Source of the DNA: Arthrobacter sp. Leaf141
GTDB lineage: Bacteria > Actinomycetota > Actinomycetes > Actinomycetales > Micrococcaceae
Direction of reading: 5' to 3'
Length of the DNA stretch: 46,677 nucleotides
Assembly (NCBI RefSeq): GCF_001424565.1
Contig: NZ_LMOL01000007.1
Location: 171,344 to 218,020, forward strand
Position 1 is the first letter of the stretch. The number at the start of each line of letters is the position of its first letter. This document shows, piece by piece, positions 32,838-43,239 of the stretch. Below the pieces are notes generated by a model, which saw nothing but the letters and a program-made list of their open reading frames with translations, was not told the DNA's origin and ran no database searches. The translations under genes were made by a program, and so were the position numbers.

Positions 32838-34301
32838 TTAGACGTGTCCCATCGCATTTCGGTTGGCGTTGCGGATGTAGAAGAACCAGCAGACCACCAG
32901 CATCAGGACGTAGGCCCCCACGAAACCGTAGAAGGCCGGGGTGTACGAGCCGGTGGCCGTGTTGGAGGCGTTGAGCACCTGCGGAATCACGAACCCGCCG
33001 TAGGCGCCGATCGCCGAGATCAGGCCCAGGGCCGAGGACGCCAGCCGCTGGGTTGCCACGGAGTTGGCGCCCTTCCGGGCGGCGCGGCTGGAGATGGCGA
33101 AGATGACCGGGATCATTCGGTACGTTGCGCCGTTTCCGAAGCCGCTGGCGGTGAAGAGCATTAGGAACAGGACCAGGAAGAGCCAGAAGTTCTTCAGGGG
33201 CAGCGTCCAGATCATGGTCAGGGTGATGACGGCCATGGCGGCGAAGGCCGCGACGGTCATCCGGGCGCCGCCCATGCGGTCGGCCATGCGGCCGCCGTAG
33301 GGGCGGGCCAGGGAGCCCACCAGCGGGCCGAGGAAGGCCAGCGACAGGGCCACGGTGCCGATCCCGATGGAGGAGAAGGCCGGGAAGTAGTCCTTGATCA
33401 GTTTCGGGAAGACACCGGCGAAGCCGATGAACGAACCGAAGGTGCCGATGTACAGCAACGCCATGATCCACAGGTGCGGTTCCTTCAGGGCTGCCACGGA
33501 ACCGGCGATGTCGCCCTTGGCGCTGGTGAGGTTGTCCATGTACTTCCAGGCACCAAACGCGGCGATCAGGATGAAGGGAACCCACATCCAGCCGGCCAGT
33601 GGAAGGTTGACGGTGCCCACTGCAAGGAGGGTGATGACGATCGGGACGGCCAGCTGCGCGACGGCGGCGCCCATGTTTCCGCCGGCCGCATTCAGGCCCA
33701 GTGCCCAGCCCTTTTCCCGGGCCGGGTAGAAGAAGGTGATGTTGGCCATGGAGCTGGCGAAGTTGCCGCCGCCGAAGCCTGCCAGCGCCGCCACCAGGAG
33801 CATCACGCCAAACGGGGTTTCCGGGTTGGAGACGCAGAGCGCCAGTCCCGTCGCTGGGATCAGGAGCAGCAGGGCCGAGACGATGGTCCAGTTGCGGCCG
33901 CCGAAGCGCGGAACCATAAACGTGTAAGGGATGCGGAGCGTTGCGCCCACCAGGCTGGGCATGGAGATGAGCCAGAAGATTTCCGAGGTGCTGAACGTGA
34001 AGCCTGCGGCCGGCAGCTGGACCACCACGATGGACCACAGCTGCCACACCACAAAGCCGAGGAATTCGGCGAAGATGGACCAGTTCAGGTTGCGGCGGGC
34101 GATGGCGCGGCCGCCGGACTCCCATTGTTCCTTGTTCTCGGCATCCCAGTTGGCGATCCAGCGGCCGGGGCGGAATTCAAGGGCGGGAGCGGCGGTGGTG
34201 CCGGCAGTGCCGGGCTGTGCGCTGGCGGCTGCGGACCCATTGACCTCGGTGAGATCAAGGGAATTTCCGGTGCCGGCATCAGCGGTGCGATCGACAGTCA
34301 C
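32838..34301 (-). CDS. narK: Nitrate/nitrite transporter, MFS NarK type
   Basis: 487 residues with about 12 membrane helices. The nitrate signature is present in helix 5 (GFGGGNFASSMANITFFYP, about 165-185) and helix 11. A polar N-terminal tail of about 75 residues precedes the first helix and includes WDAENKEQWE, common in actinobacterial NarK. It imports nitrate, possibly with nitrite exchange. GTG 34301 follows a full AAGGAGGT ribosome site, so it is a strong start. It heads the nitrate assimilation operon, with GlnR-like boxes just upstream. Confidence 0.93.
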   Translation of the reverse strand: MTVDRTADAGTGNSLDLTEVNGSAAASAQPGTAGTTAAPALEFRPGRWIANWDAENKEQWESGGRAIARRNLNWSIFAEFLGFVVWQLWSIVVVQLPAAGFTFSTSEIFWLISMPSLVGATLRIPYTFMVPRFGGRNWTIVSALLLLIPATGLALCVSNPETPFGVMLLVAALAGFGGGNFASSMANITFFYPAREKGWALGLNAAGGNMGAAVAQLAVPIVITLLAVGTVNLPLAGWMWVPFILIAAFGAWKYMDNLTSAKGDIAGSVAALKEPHLWIMALLYIGTFGSFIGFAGVFPKLIKDYFPAFSSIGIGTVALSLAFLGPLVGSLARPYGGRMADRMGGARMTVAAFAAMAVITLTMIWTLPLKNFWLFLVLFLMLFTASGFGNGATYRMIPVIFAISSRAARKGANSVATQRLASSALGLISAIGAYGGFVIPQVLNASNTATGSYTPAFYGFVGAYVLMLVVCWFFYIRNANRNAMGHV

Positions 34302-34349
34302 GGGTTACCTCCTTCGGGGGATGTTGTTCCTCCAAGGTAGGTAAGGCGC

Positions 34350-34387
34350 GTTTCGCGGACCGACCCGCTTTGTTAACGCGCTGTGAC
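34350..34387 (-). promoter_or_regulatory. GlnR-like operator upstream of narK
   Basis: On the minus strand GTCAC, TTAAC, GGTCG and GAAAC stand at 11-base intervals (plus-strand box starts 34383, 34372, 34361, 34350). The first and last boxes match gTnAc and GaAAc fully; the second is partial and the third poor. The site lies 49-86 bases before the narK start. Confidence 0.5.
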
Positions 34388-34469
34388 ATTTGCCTATCGG
34401 GCCCCCTGGGGCAGCGTTAGGCGAAGGCCGAAGCGCGGGAAATGAGACACATCCCACACGTCCGCATTG

Positions 34470-34484
34470 TGGACCTTTCGTCCA
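34470..34484. repeat. Short inverted repeat in the narK-MHS intergenic region
   Basis: TGGAC, five bases, GTCCA. It lies about 20 bases before an AT-rich TAATAT (34504-34509) and could be an operator of the MHS transporter gene. Evidence is weak. Confidence 0.25.
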
Positions 34485-34576
34485 TTGACTGGACTGGGGG
34501 AACTAATATTGAACTCTGATTATTTCGAGCCGGGCCAGTCCGATGTTTCCGGCCGCTCCTGATGAAAGCGTTTACT

Positions 34577-35989
34577 ATGTCTTCCACCGATACCTCCACG
34601 GTGCCGGGCCAGCCGCAGCCGGTGAATTCCCGTGGCCGCGTAATCGTGGCCAGCCTGATTGGCACCACAGTCGAGTTCTACGACTTCTACGTGTACGCCA
34701 CCGCCGCGGTGCTCGTTTTCCCGCAGCTGTTCTTCCCCAACCAGAACGAAACCACCCAGCTGCTCAGCTCCTTCGCAGTTTTCGGCGTGGCTTTTGTGGC
34801 CCGCCCGCTCGGTTCAATCGTCTTTGGGCACTTCGGTGACAAGTTCGGCCGCAAGGGCACCCTGGTGGCCTCTCTGCTGACCATGGGCATTGCCACGTTC
34901 CTGATCGGCTGCCTGCCCACAGCGAAAGTGGAGGGCTGGGAGTTCTGGGCCCCCGCCCTGCTGGTGGTGATGCGCTTTGCGCAGGGCCTTGCACTCGGCG
35001 GCGAATGGAGCGGAGCTGCCCTCCTGGCCACCGAGAACGCCCCGGCCAACAAACGAGCCATCTACGGGACGTTCCCGCAGCTGGGTGCCCCCATCGGGTT
35101 CATTATCGCCAACGTCATCTTCCTGGTGGCCAGCTACACTCTGACCCCGCAGGCCTTTATGGACTGGGGCTGGCGTGTGCCGTTCCTGCTCAGCGCCGTG
35201 ATGGTCATCATCGGCCTGTACGTCCGGCTCAAACTGATCGAAACCCCGGCGTTCACCAAGGTGCTCGAATCCAATGAAGTGGCCAAGCTGCCGCTGGCCC
35301 GCGTCTTCAACACCAGCTGGCGTCCGCTGATCCTGGGCACGTTCATCATGCTCGCCACTTACGTGCTCTTCTATCTGATGACCACATTCACCCTGACCTA
35401 CGGCACCCGCGCCAGCAGCCTGGATGCGGCCAAGGCCGCAGCGGAGAAGGCCGGCAAGCCGATGACCGAGGCCGCGGCCGCAGCCTTTGTTCCCGGCCTG
35501 GGGTTCACCCGCAACGACTTCCTCTGGATGCTCATTGCCGGCGTGGTGTTCTTCGGTATCTTCACCCTGGTCTCCGGCCCCCTGGCAGAGAAGTACGGCC
35601 GCCGCAAAATGCTGCTGGCCGTTACCGGCGGCATCCTGGTCTTCGGCCTGCTTTTCGTCCCGCTGTTCAGCGGCGGGTTCGTGGGCACCATGGCGTTGCT
35701 GGTCATCGGCTTCTCCCTGATGGGCCTCACCTTTGGCCCCATGGGCGCGCTGCTGCCCGAACTGTTCCCCACCAACGTGCGGTACACCGGTTCAGCTGTC
35801 AGCTACAACGTCTCCAGCATCCTCGGCGCAGCGGTGGCACCGTTCATCGCCGTGGCACTGTGGGAGCTGGCTGACGGCAGCCCGGTCCTGGTGGGTGTCT
35901 ACCTCAGCGTGATGGCCGTCCTGACGCTCATCGCCCTGTTTGTGAGCAAGGAAACCCGCGACCTGGACTACGAAAACAACGTGGCCTGA
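34577..35989 (+). CDS. MFS transporter, metabolite:H+ symporter (MHS) family
   Basis: 470 residues with 12 predicted helices. It has the MHS start motif GTTVEFYDFYVY (about 25-36), loop 2-3 GHFGDKFGRKGTL and the repeat GRRKMLL after helix 8. Relatives carry compounds such as shikimate, citrate, alpha-ketoglutarate, betaine or proline; the substrate here is unknown. ATG 34577 has GAAAG eight bases upstream and is preferred; ATG 34562 has no ribosome site. It is divergent from narK, which may mean only shared space. A clear terminator follows. Confidence 0.85.
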   Translation: MSSTDTSTVPGQPQPVNSRGRVIVASLIGTTVEFYDFYVYATAAVLVFPQLFFPNQNETTQLLSSFAVFGVAFVARPLGSIVFGHFGDKFGRKGTLVASLLTMGIATFLIGCLPTAKVEGWEFWAPALLVVMRFAQGLALGGEWSGAALLATENAPANKRAIYGTFPQLGAPIGFIIANVIFLVASYTLTPQAFMDWGWRVPFLLSAVMVIIGLYVRLKLIETPAFTKVLESNEVAKLPLARVFNTSWRPLILGTFIMLATYVLFYLMTTFTLTYGTRASSLDAAKAAAEKAGKPMTEAAAAAFVPGLGFTRNDFLWMLIAGVVFFGIFTLVSGPLAEKYGRRKMLLAVTGGILVFGLLFVPLFSGGFVGTMALLVIGFSLMGLTFGPMGALLPELFPTNVRYTGSAVSYNVSSILGAAVAPFIAVALWELADGSPVLVGVYLSVMAVLTLIALFVSKETRDLDYENNVA

Positions 35990-36008
35990 CCTGCGCGGCA
36001 GCCTGCGG

Positions 36009-36049
36009 AAATGCCCGGCGCGGTCCTTTGGGACCGGCCGGGCATTTTT
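36009..36049 (+). terminator. Terminator of the MHS transporter gene
   Basis: AATGCCCGGC (36010-36019) pairs with GCCGGGCATT (36037-36046), with an inner GGTCC/GGACC stem, then TTTTT. The hairpin reaches the stop of the convergent amidotransferase gene and may work in both directions. Confidence 0.85.
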
Positions 36050-36785
36050 ATGCCCCGGTGGCGTAACGGGCCACGAAGTTCCGCAGCACCCCCATCGGCT
36101 CGGTGACCGTAAACCGGCGGGCGTTGGCCATCAGCTCGCCGGCCGAGTCCGGCGGGAAGTAACCGGCGTTCCGGTAGATGTCGATCCTGGTGACCAGCCC
36201 GTCCACGTCGAGCTCGGGATGGAACTGCGTGGCGTAAAGGTTGGTGCGGATCCGGAACATGTGCACAGGGCACGTTGCGGAGCTGGCCAGCAGCACTGCG
36301 TGCGGCGGCAGGGTGGTGCAGGCCTCCTTGTGCCCGGTGAAGGCCGTGAAGGTCCCGGGCATGCCGGCCAGGAGCGGATCTGCCAGGCCGGCTTCGGTGA
36401 GTTTGATCTCCACCCCGCCCAGCGGCTCGCCGTACGTCCTGTCGATGACGGCACCCTGGTGCCGGCCCAGCGTCCCCACCCCGTAGCAGGCGCCCAGGAA
36501 CGGAAAGTCCCGGGCCACCAGCTCATCCAGGAGTTGCGCCAGTTCGCTTTCCACCCGGTGCTGGACCGCTGACTTCTGCGTGTCCGGATCGCTGGAGGTG
36601 AACGGGCTGCCGCCCACAATCACCCCGGAATAGCCGGCCAGGTCCAGCTCCGGCAGGGGAGCGGCTTCCATCCTGACGCGGTGCAGCTGGTGGGGTTCGA
36701 GCCCGCCGTACTTCAGGTAGGCGGCGTACTCGTCATCGGCGGCGGCGTCCTCGGCCCGGGACGCGAGCAGCAGGAAGGGCAGCAT
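36048..36785 (-). CDS. Class I glutamine amidotransferase-like protein
   Basis: 245 residues with a class I glutamine amidotransferase fold. The nucleophile Cys100 lies in GACYGVG, and the catalytic His189 and Glu191 in QFHPE, so the triad is complete; GYSGVIVGGSPF forms the oxyanion region. It is similar to stand-alone GuaA-like amidotransferases that hydrolyse glutamine or glutamyl compounds, but no synthetase domain is present and the acceptor is unknown. ATG 36785 is four bases after the NTF2-like gene, with only a weak ribosome site, so translation is probably coupled. Confidence 0.8.
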   Translation of the reverse strand: MLPFLLLASRAEDAAADDEYAAYLKYGGLEPHQLHRVRMEAAPLPELDLAGYSGVIVGGSPFTSSDPDTQKSAVQHRVESELAQLLDELVARDFPFLGACYGVGTLGRHQGAVIDRTYGEPLGGVEIKLTEAGLADPLLAGMPGTFTAFTGHKEACTTLPPHAVLLASSATCPVHMFRIRTNLYATQFHPELDVDGLVTRIDIYRNAGYFPPDSAGELMANARRFTVTEPMGVLRNFVARYATGA

Positions 36786-36789
36786 TGGC

Positions 36790-37230
36790 TCAGCTGTGGG
36801 CGGGCTGCGCCAGGGAGCGGCGGGCCTGCGGACGGGCTGCGGGGTCGGCGTGGCGGTGCAGCAGCTTCCAGTAGCCCTCTTCGCGGCGGAAGATGCTGGT
36901 GACGCGGAGCGCGAATTCCTCGGGGGCTGCGGCGCCGTCCAGGCGGGCGCGGAAGTGCTCGGTCTCCAACAGGTAAGCGGTATCCCGCGCCGTGTAGGAG
37001 GTGATGGTGTCAAAACCAAGCATCTCGCCGTCCTGGAACTGCCGGGCGGCCTGGTCCAGCCGGGCCTCCACCTGGGCCCAGCCCCTGGCGATGCCGCCGA
37101 ACGGGTTGGCCAGGGTGACGTCGTCCAGGCGTGAGTACAGCTCCTTCAGCGGGGCAGGATCGCCCTGCGTGATTCCCGGCACCGCCAGGTGGTAGCGGGC
37201 AACTTCTTCTTCAAAACTGGGTGCAAGCAT
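36790..37230 (-). CDS. NTF2/SnoaL-like protein
   Basis: 146 residues in the cone-shaped NTF2-like (SnoaL, DUF4440-type) pattern: an N-terminal helix, the segment DVTLANPFGG, a central helix, then beta strands ending VTSIFRREEGYWKLLHRHAD. Such proteins are small enzymes or ligand binders; none can be assigned here. It lies 18 bases after accA3 and four bases before the amidotransferase gene, apparently in one operon. Confidence 0.8.
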   Translation of the reverse strand: MLAPSFEEEVARYHLAVPGITQGDPAPLKELYSRLDDVTLANPFGGIARGWAQVEARLDQAARQFQDGEMLGFDTITSYTARDTAYLLETEHFRARLDGAAAPEEFALRVTSIFRREEGYWKLLHRHADPAARPQARRSLAQPAHS

Positions 37231-37248
37231 GGTGCCTTCCGGGGCCCG

Positions 37249-39060
<1,812 letters not shown>

Positions 39061-39151
39061 GGCGTCTCCTTCTTTCCTTCAGGGAGCCTAGCGCGGTTTT
39101 GGAGGTTCCGCCGATATTACTTGCGGATTCCGCGTGTAAAGTACCCAGCCT

Positions 39152-39168
39152 TTGTAGGGAAGCTACAA
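39152..39168. promoter_or_regulatory. Perfect inverted repeat upstream of accA3
   Basis: TTGTAG, five bases, CTACAA, about 90 bases before the accA3 start and between accA3 and maf. It is the size of a dimeric regulator site. A second short hairpin (CCGGAA/TTCCGG, 39174-39188) directly after the maf stop may be part of a terminator. Confidence 0.35.
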
Positions 39169-39189
39169 GACTGCCGGAAAACTTCCGGT

Positions 39190-39834
39190 TCAGGGGGCGG
39201 GCCACAGGTCGGTGATCCGCACCTGCGCCTGGGCCAGCAGGCCCCGCAGCGTGGACACGGACAGGCCAACGACGGCGTGCGGGTCGCCGTCAACCTTGCG
39301 GATGAAGGCCCCGCCCAGGCCGTCGATGGTGAAGGAACCGGCGCACAGGAGCGGCTCCCCGGTGGCGATGTACGCGTCAATCTCTTCAGGTTCCATGTCC
39401 AGGAAGGACACCCCTGCGGAGGCCACCGTCCCCAGGGTGGCCCCCGTCCCGGTCTCTGTGCCGTCGTCGGGATCGGTGTCCCGGCAGTCCACCAGCCAGT
39501 GGCCCGTGTGGAGGACGCCGGTGTTTCCGCTCATCCGCAGCATCCGTTCCCGCGCCACCTCGGCCGTGTAGGGCTTGCCGTGCGCCTCGCCGTCGAACTC
39601 GAAGACCGAGTCGCAGCCCAGCACCAGGGCCCCGTCGGCCTCCGGGAGCGCTGCCACTGCCTCGGCTTTGGCGCGGGCCAGCAGCAGCGCTGTATCGTGC
39701 GGATCCGTGATCCCGTAGCGTGCCTGGACGGCGTCCTCGTCCACATCCGAGACCAGGACGGTGTGCCGGATGCCGGCCTCGGTGAGGAGTTTGGTGCGGG
39801 CGGGGGACTGGGAAGCCAGGATCAGACGGGTCAC
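39190..39834 (-). CDS. maf: Maf family nucleoside triphosphate pyrophosphatase
   Basis: A 214-residue Maf/HAM1-like enzyme that hydrolyses nucleoside triphosphates to monophosphates, acting on modified or pyrimidine nucleotides. It has the ILASQSPARTKLLTEAGI N-terminal loop (S-x-S-x-x-R), the acidic catalytic region LGCDSVFEFDG, and the C-terminal CAGSFTIDGLGG pattern. It contains an insertion of about 12 residues (TDPDDGTETGTG) usual for actinobacterial members. GTG 39834 lies nine bases after the MMPL gene. Confidence 0.92.
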   Translation of the reverse strand: MTRLILASQSPARTKLLTEAGIRHTVLVSDVDEDAVQARYGITDPHDTALLLARAKAEAVAALPEADGALVLGCDSVFEFDGEAHGKPYTAEVARERMLRMSGNTGVLHTGHWLVDCRDTDPDDGTETGTGATLGTVASAGVSFLDMEPEEIDAYIATGEPLLCAGSFTIDGLGGAFIRKVDGDPHAVVGLSVSTLRGLLAQAQVRITDLWPAP

Positions 39835-39843
39835 GGATTCAGC

Positions 39844-42369
39844 CTAGTGGACCGGTTCGGCCGTCCTGGCCGCAGTGTGCTCCAGCTTTTCCAGCTTGGC
39901 GCCTTCCACGTCCACGTCCGGCAGGATGCGGTCCAGCCACCGGGGCAGCCACCAGGTCTTTTCACCGAGGAGGTACATGATGGCCGGGACGATGGTCATC
40001 CGGACCACAAAGGCATCCAGCAGCACACCGAAGGCCATGGCGAAGCCCAGCGGCCGGACCATTGTCAGGTGGCTGAAGATGAAGCCGGCAAAGACGCTGA
40101 CCATGATGATGGCTGCAGCGGTCACCACGGCTGCCGCGTGCCGGAAACCGATCCGGACGGCGGCCTTGGCCGGGGCGCCGTGCATGGAGGCCTCCCGCAT
40201 GCCGGAGGCGATGAACACCTGGTAGTCCATGGCCAGGCCGAACAGGACGCCGATCAGGATGATCGGCAGGAAGCTCAGCACGGCGCCCGGGTTCGCAACG
40301 TCGAACACGCCACCCAGCCAGCCCCACTGGTAAACGGCCACCACGGCGCCGAACGCTGCGGCCAGCGACAGCAGGAACCCACCGGTGGCCAGGAGCGGCA
40401 CCACGATGGAGCGGAACACCAGCAGGAGCAGGACCAGGGAGAGGCCGACGACGATCGCCAGGTAAGGGGGCAGCGCGTCGCCCAGCTTGGTGGAGACGTC
40501 CACGTTGCCTGCGGTCTGGCCGGTCAGGCCCATGGCCACCCCGTAGTCGGACTGGATCTCGTCATTCAGGCCGCGGAGTTCAGCCACCACCTGGACGGTG
40601 CTGGCGCTGGCCGGGCCTTCCCGGGGGATGACTTGGAAGACGGCGGTGCGGCGGTCCTCGCTCAGCGCGACGGGAACAGCGGCCACAACGTTGTCCACGG
40701 CGCGGAGCTTGTCCGCCACGTCGTACTGCAGGGTCTGGGCCTGTGCCTCGTCGAGGTTGGCCGGGAATTCGCCGACGGCCACGATGGGGCCCGTGACGCC
40801 TTCGCCGAAGCTGCGGGCGGTCAGGTCGTACGCCTGGTAAGCCTCGGAGTCCACGGGTTCGGAACCGCCGTCGGGCAGGGCCAGCTGAAGCTGGGTGGCA
40901 GGCAGGGCGAGGGTGCCCAGGAGGAGCACGCCGGCGACGAGGGCCAGGACGGGATGCTTGGTGACCAGCCCGCCCCAGCCGCGGGTGCTGCGTTCGCGGT
41001 CGGTGGCTTCGTCGGCGGCCTCGTGGCCGGGCTCGGCGTTGTGGGCTTCCGCTTTGGCCCAGGCGCGCCGGGAGATGATGCGGCGCCCGATCAGGGACAG
41101 CATGGCGGGGGTCAGGGTGATGGCCACCAGCACGGCCACCGCGACGGTGCCGGCTGCTGCCAGGCCCATCACGGTGAGGAACGGAAGGCCGGGAACCACC
41201 AGGGCGGCCAGGGCAATGATGACCGTCAGGCCTGCAAAGACCACGGCGTTGCCGGACGTGCCGGTGGCGCGGGCCACCGACTCACCGGGCTCCATGCCGG
41301 CCAGGAGCTGGGTACGGTGCCGGTTGACGATGAACAGTGAATAGTCGATGCCCACCGCCAGGCCCAGCATGAGGGCGAGCATGGGGGAGATGGAGCTCAT
41401 GTCGAACAGGCCCGAGAGGGCGAACGTGATGCCGACGCCAACGCCGACGCCCATGATGGCCATCAGCAGGGGCAGGCCGGCGGCGATCAGGGTGCCCAGC
41501 ATGATGATCAGCACCAGGGCGGCCACGGCGATGCCGATGATTTCCGCAGCGCCGAAGAGCTCGGAGATGTCCTCGGTGATTTCCTTGCTGGCGTAGGCGG
41601 TGACGCCGGCCTCCGAGGTTTCGTGGGCGATCTCCTGGACCTCTTCGCGGACGGCGGGGCTCAGGCCGTTGATGGAGGTGTTGAACTGCACCTGGGCCAC
41701 GGCGGCGCGGCCGTCTTCGGAGACAAAGCGGATGGCTTCGGACGCTTCGGCCTGGCGCTCGCCGAGTGCAAGCTTGGCCTTGCTGGCCTCAAGTTCCTGG
41801 GTGCCGGCGTCGAGCTTGGCCTGGCCGTCTGCCAGTGCTGCCTTCTGCTGGCCCAGCCGGGCCTCGATGGTGGCAGCGTCAGCGCCGGCAGCGGTGAGCT
41901 GCTGTTCTGCTGCCGCCAGCTGTGCCTGGCCGGCCTGGAGCTCCGTGCGGGAGGCGTCCAGCTGGGCCTGGCCTGCTGCAAGCTGCTGCTCGCCGTCGGC
42001 AATGGCCTGCCCTGCCTGGTCCACCTGGGACTGGGTGGCGAACGGGTCCACGGTGCCGCGCACGTCAGGCAGCTCTTGGAGCTTCTTCAGCGCATCGGTG
42101 ACAGCGGCCCGGCTGTCATCCGTAAAGCCGCCTTCCGGGGCTTCAAAAACGATCGTTGCCGTGCCGCCGGAGGCCGACGGCAGTTCCTTCTGGAGTTTGT
42201 CCGCGATGCGCTGGGTTTCAGTGCCGGGGATCTGGAAGTTGTTGGACAGCGTGCCGTGGAAAGCGGCTGCGGAACCGCCCACGGCCAGGAGCACGGCGAT
42301 CCAGAGCGAGAGGACCAGCCAGCGGCGGCGGTACGAGAATTTGCCGAGGCGGTAGAGAAGCAGTGCCAT
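39844..42369 (-). CDS. MMPL family RND-type transporter
   Basis: 841 residues with two repeats of one helix, an extracytoplasmic loop and about five further helices. The first loop carries a predicted coiled coil (about 125-215) rich in repeated AGQAQL/EQQL segments, also seen in YhgE/MmpL relatives. The GLAVGIDYSLFIVNRHR and GVLFGLAMDYQVFIASGMRE motifs hold the Asp-Tyr pairs used in proton transfer. Family members export lipids or lipophilic drugs; the substrate is unknown. It follows a TetR gene by 17 bases and is probably controlled by it. Confidence 0.92.
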   Translation of the reverse strand: MALLLYRLGKFSYRRRWLVLSLWIAVLLAVGGSAAAFHGTLSNNFQIPGTETQRIADKLQKELPSASGGTATIVFEAPEGGFTDDSRAAVTDALKKLQELPDVRGTVDPFATQSQVDQAGQAIADGEQQLAAGQAQLDASRTELQAGQAQLAAAEQQLTAAGADAATIEARLGQQKAALADGQAKLDAGTQELEASKAKLALGERQAEASEAIRFVSEDGRAAVAQVQFNTSINGLSPAVREEVQEIAHETSEAGVTAYASKEITEDISELFGAAEIIGIAVAALVLIIMLGTLIAAGLPLLMAIMGVGVGVGITFALSGLFDMSSISPMLALMLGLAVGIDYSLFIVNRHRTQLLAGMEPGESVARATGTSGNAVVFAGLTVIIALAALVVPGLPFLTVMGLAAAGTVAVAVLVAITLTPAMLSLIGRRIISRRAWAKAEAHNAEPGHEAADEATDRERSTRGWGGLVTKHPVLALVAGVLLLGTLALPATQLQLALPDGGSEPVDSEAYQAYDLTARSFGEGVTGPIVAVGEFPANLDEAQAQTLQYDVADKLRAVDNVVAAVPVALSEDRRTAVFQVIPREGPASASTVQVVAELRGLNDEIQSDYGVAMGLTGQTAGNVDVSTKLGDALPPYLAIVVGLSLVLLLLVFRSIVVPLLATGGFLLSLAAAFGAVVAVYQWGWLGGVFDVANPGAVLSFLPIILIGVLFGLAMDYQVFIASGMREASMHGAPAKAAVRIGFRHAAAVVTAAAIIMVSVFAGFIFSHLTMVRPLGFAMAFGVLLDAFVVRMTIVPAIMYLLGEKTWWLPRWLDRILPDVDVEGAKLEKLEHTAARTAEPVH

Positions 42370-42386
42370 GGTGGGGACCGATCTGA

Positions 42387-43073
42387 TCAGGAGGAACGGG
42401 AAAAGGAGGGGAGAGTAGCAGCCGTCGGTGCGCCGGCGGTGAACCCGGAGTCCAGCAGGGCCATGGAATCAATGAGCAGTTGCCGAAGTTCGGCCAGGGA
42501 GGCCGGGGACAGGTCCTGGCCGCGCCGGCTGAACCACGCCTCCATGGCGGCCTTGCCGCAGGAGATCACCGAGCCGGCCAGCGCCCTGATGTACAGCTCG
42601 TCCGAGGCTGCCGGGGTGGCTGACAAGCGGTCCCGGGCCACGGCGAACACCTGTTCGCGGCAGTATTCCCAGGCTTCGAGCTCGGTGTGAGCCATCAGCG
42701 GGCTGGACTGGGTGAGCGAAAACAGTTCGGCCAGCGGTGCCACCGTCTGCGGATCCGCGAGGGCCATCAGTGCTGCCTGTGCGGATTTGAGGATCGGCTC
42801 GTCAGTGGGGCGGAGCTTCAGCTGCGAGATGGCGGACTCCAGGAAGCCATGCGAGATGGCGGCGAGGGCCGCGTCCGTGCTGCTGAAGTAGTTGAAGAAG
42901 GTACGCCGTGAAATGCCCGCCGCCGCGGCGATGTCCTCCACGGTGAAGTTGCCGGGGCCGGCGGAACGCAGGAGCCCCAGCGAGGCGTCGATGATGGCCT
43001 GGCGCGTGGCGGCCTTGTTCAGCTCGCGCCGGGTTGGGCCGGCCGCTGGTTCAGGCGGAACGGAAGGGATCAC
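42387..43073 (-). CDS. TetR family transcriptional regulator
   Basis: 228 residues. The N-terminal helix-turn-helix (about 20-65; ATRQAIIDASLGLL, VEDIAAAAGISRRTFFNYFSS) is typical TetR, followed by a helical ligand domain. It lies directly upstream of the MMPL exporter gene and should repress it and itself. GTG 43073 has no ribosome site but a TAGTGT hexamer six bases upstream, so the mRNA is probably leaderless. A perfect palindrome overlaps this promoter. Confidence 0.9.
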   Translation of the reverse strand: MIPSVPPEPAAGPTRRELNKAATRQAIIDASLGLLRSAGPGNFTVEDIAAAAGISRRTFFNYFSSTDAALAAISHGFLESAISQLKLRPTDEPILKSAQAALMALADPQTVAPLAELFSLTQSSPLMAHTELEAWEYCREQVFAVARDRLSATPAASDELYIRALAGSVISCGKAAMEAWFSRRGQDLSPASLAELRQLLIDSMALLDSGFTAGAPTAATLPSFSRSS

Positions 43074-43079
43074 GGAATT

Positions 43080-43116
43080 ACACTACGTGCAACTTTGCAC
43101 TCTGCGCAACTTGCAT
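43080..43116 (-). promoter_or_regulatory. Promoter and probable operator of the TetR-MMPL operon
   Basis: The -10 TAGTGT occupies 43085-43080. Directly beyond it is the perfect 14-base palindrome GTGCAACTTTGCAC (43087-43100). A second, imperfect copy GCGCAACTTGCA (43104-43115) overlaps the probable -35 region. A repressor bound here would block the promoter, the normal TetR autoregulation layout. Confidence 0.6.
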
Positions 43117-43239
43117 TCACAGCAGAATGAAAGGTTCCCAACAGGCTCCCCTGAACCCCGCGGCGCAGGCTTGAACTGTCCCGGCAGGGATGGAAGTTCC
43201 AGCAGCCGTCAACGGACGGCGGATCCAGGAGACTCTTAA

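Noticed and set aside
39121..41340. 739-residue open frame antisense to maf and the MMPL gene
   Set aside because: It spans two well-supported genes and has no domain or ribosome site.
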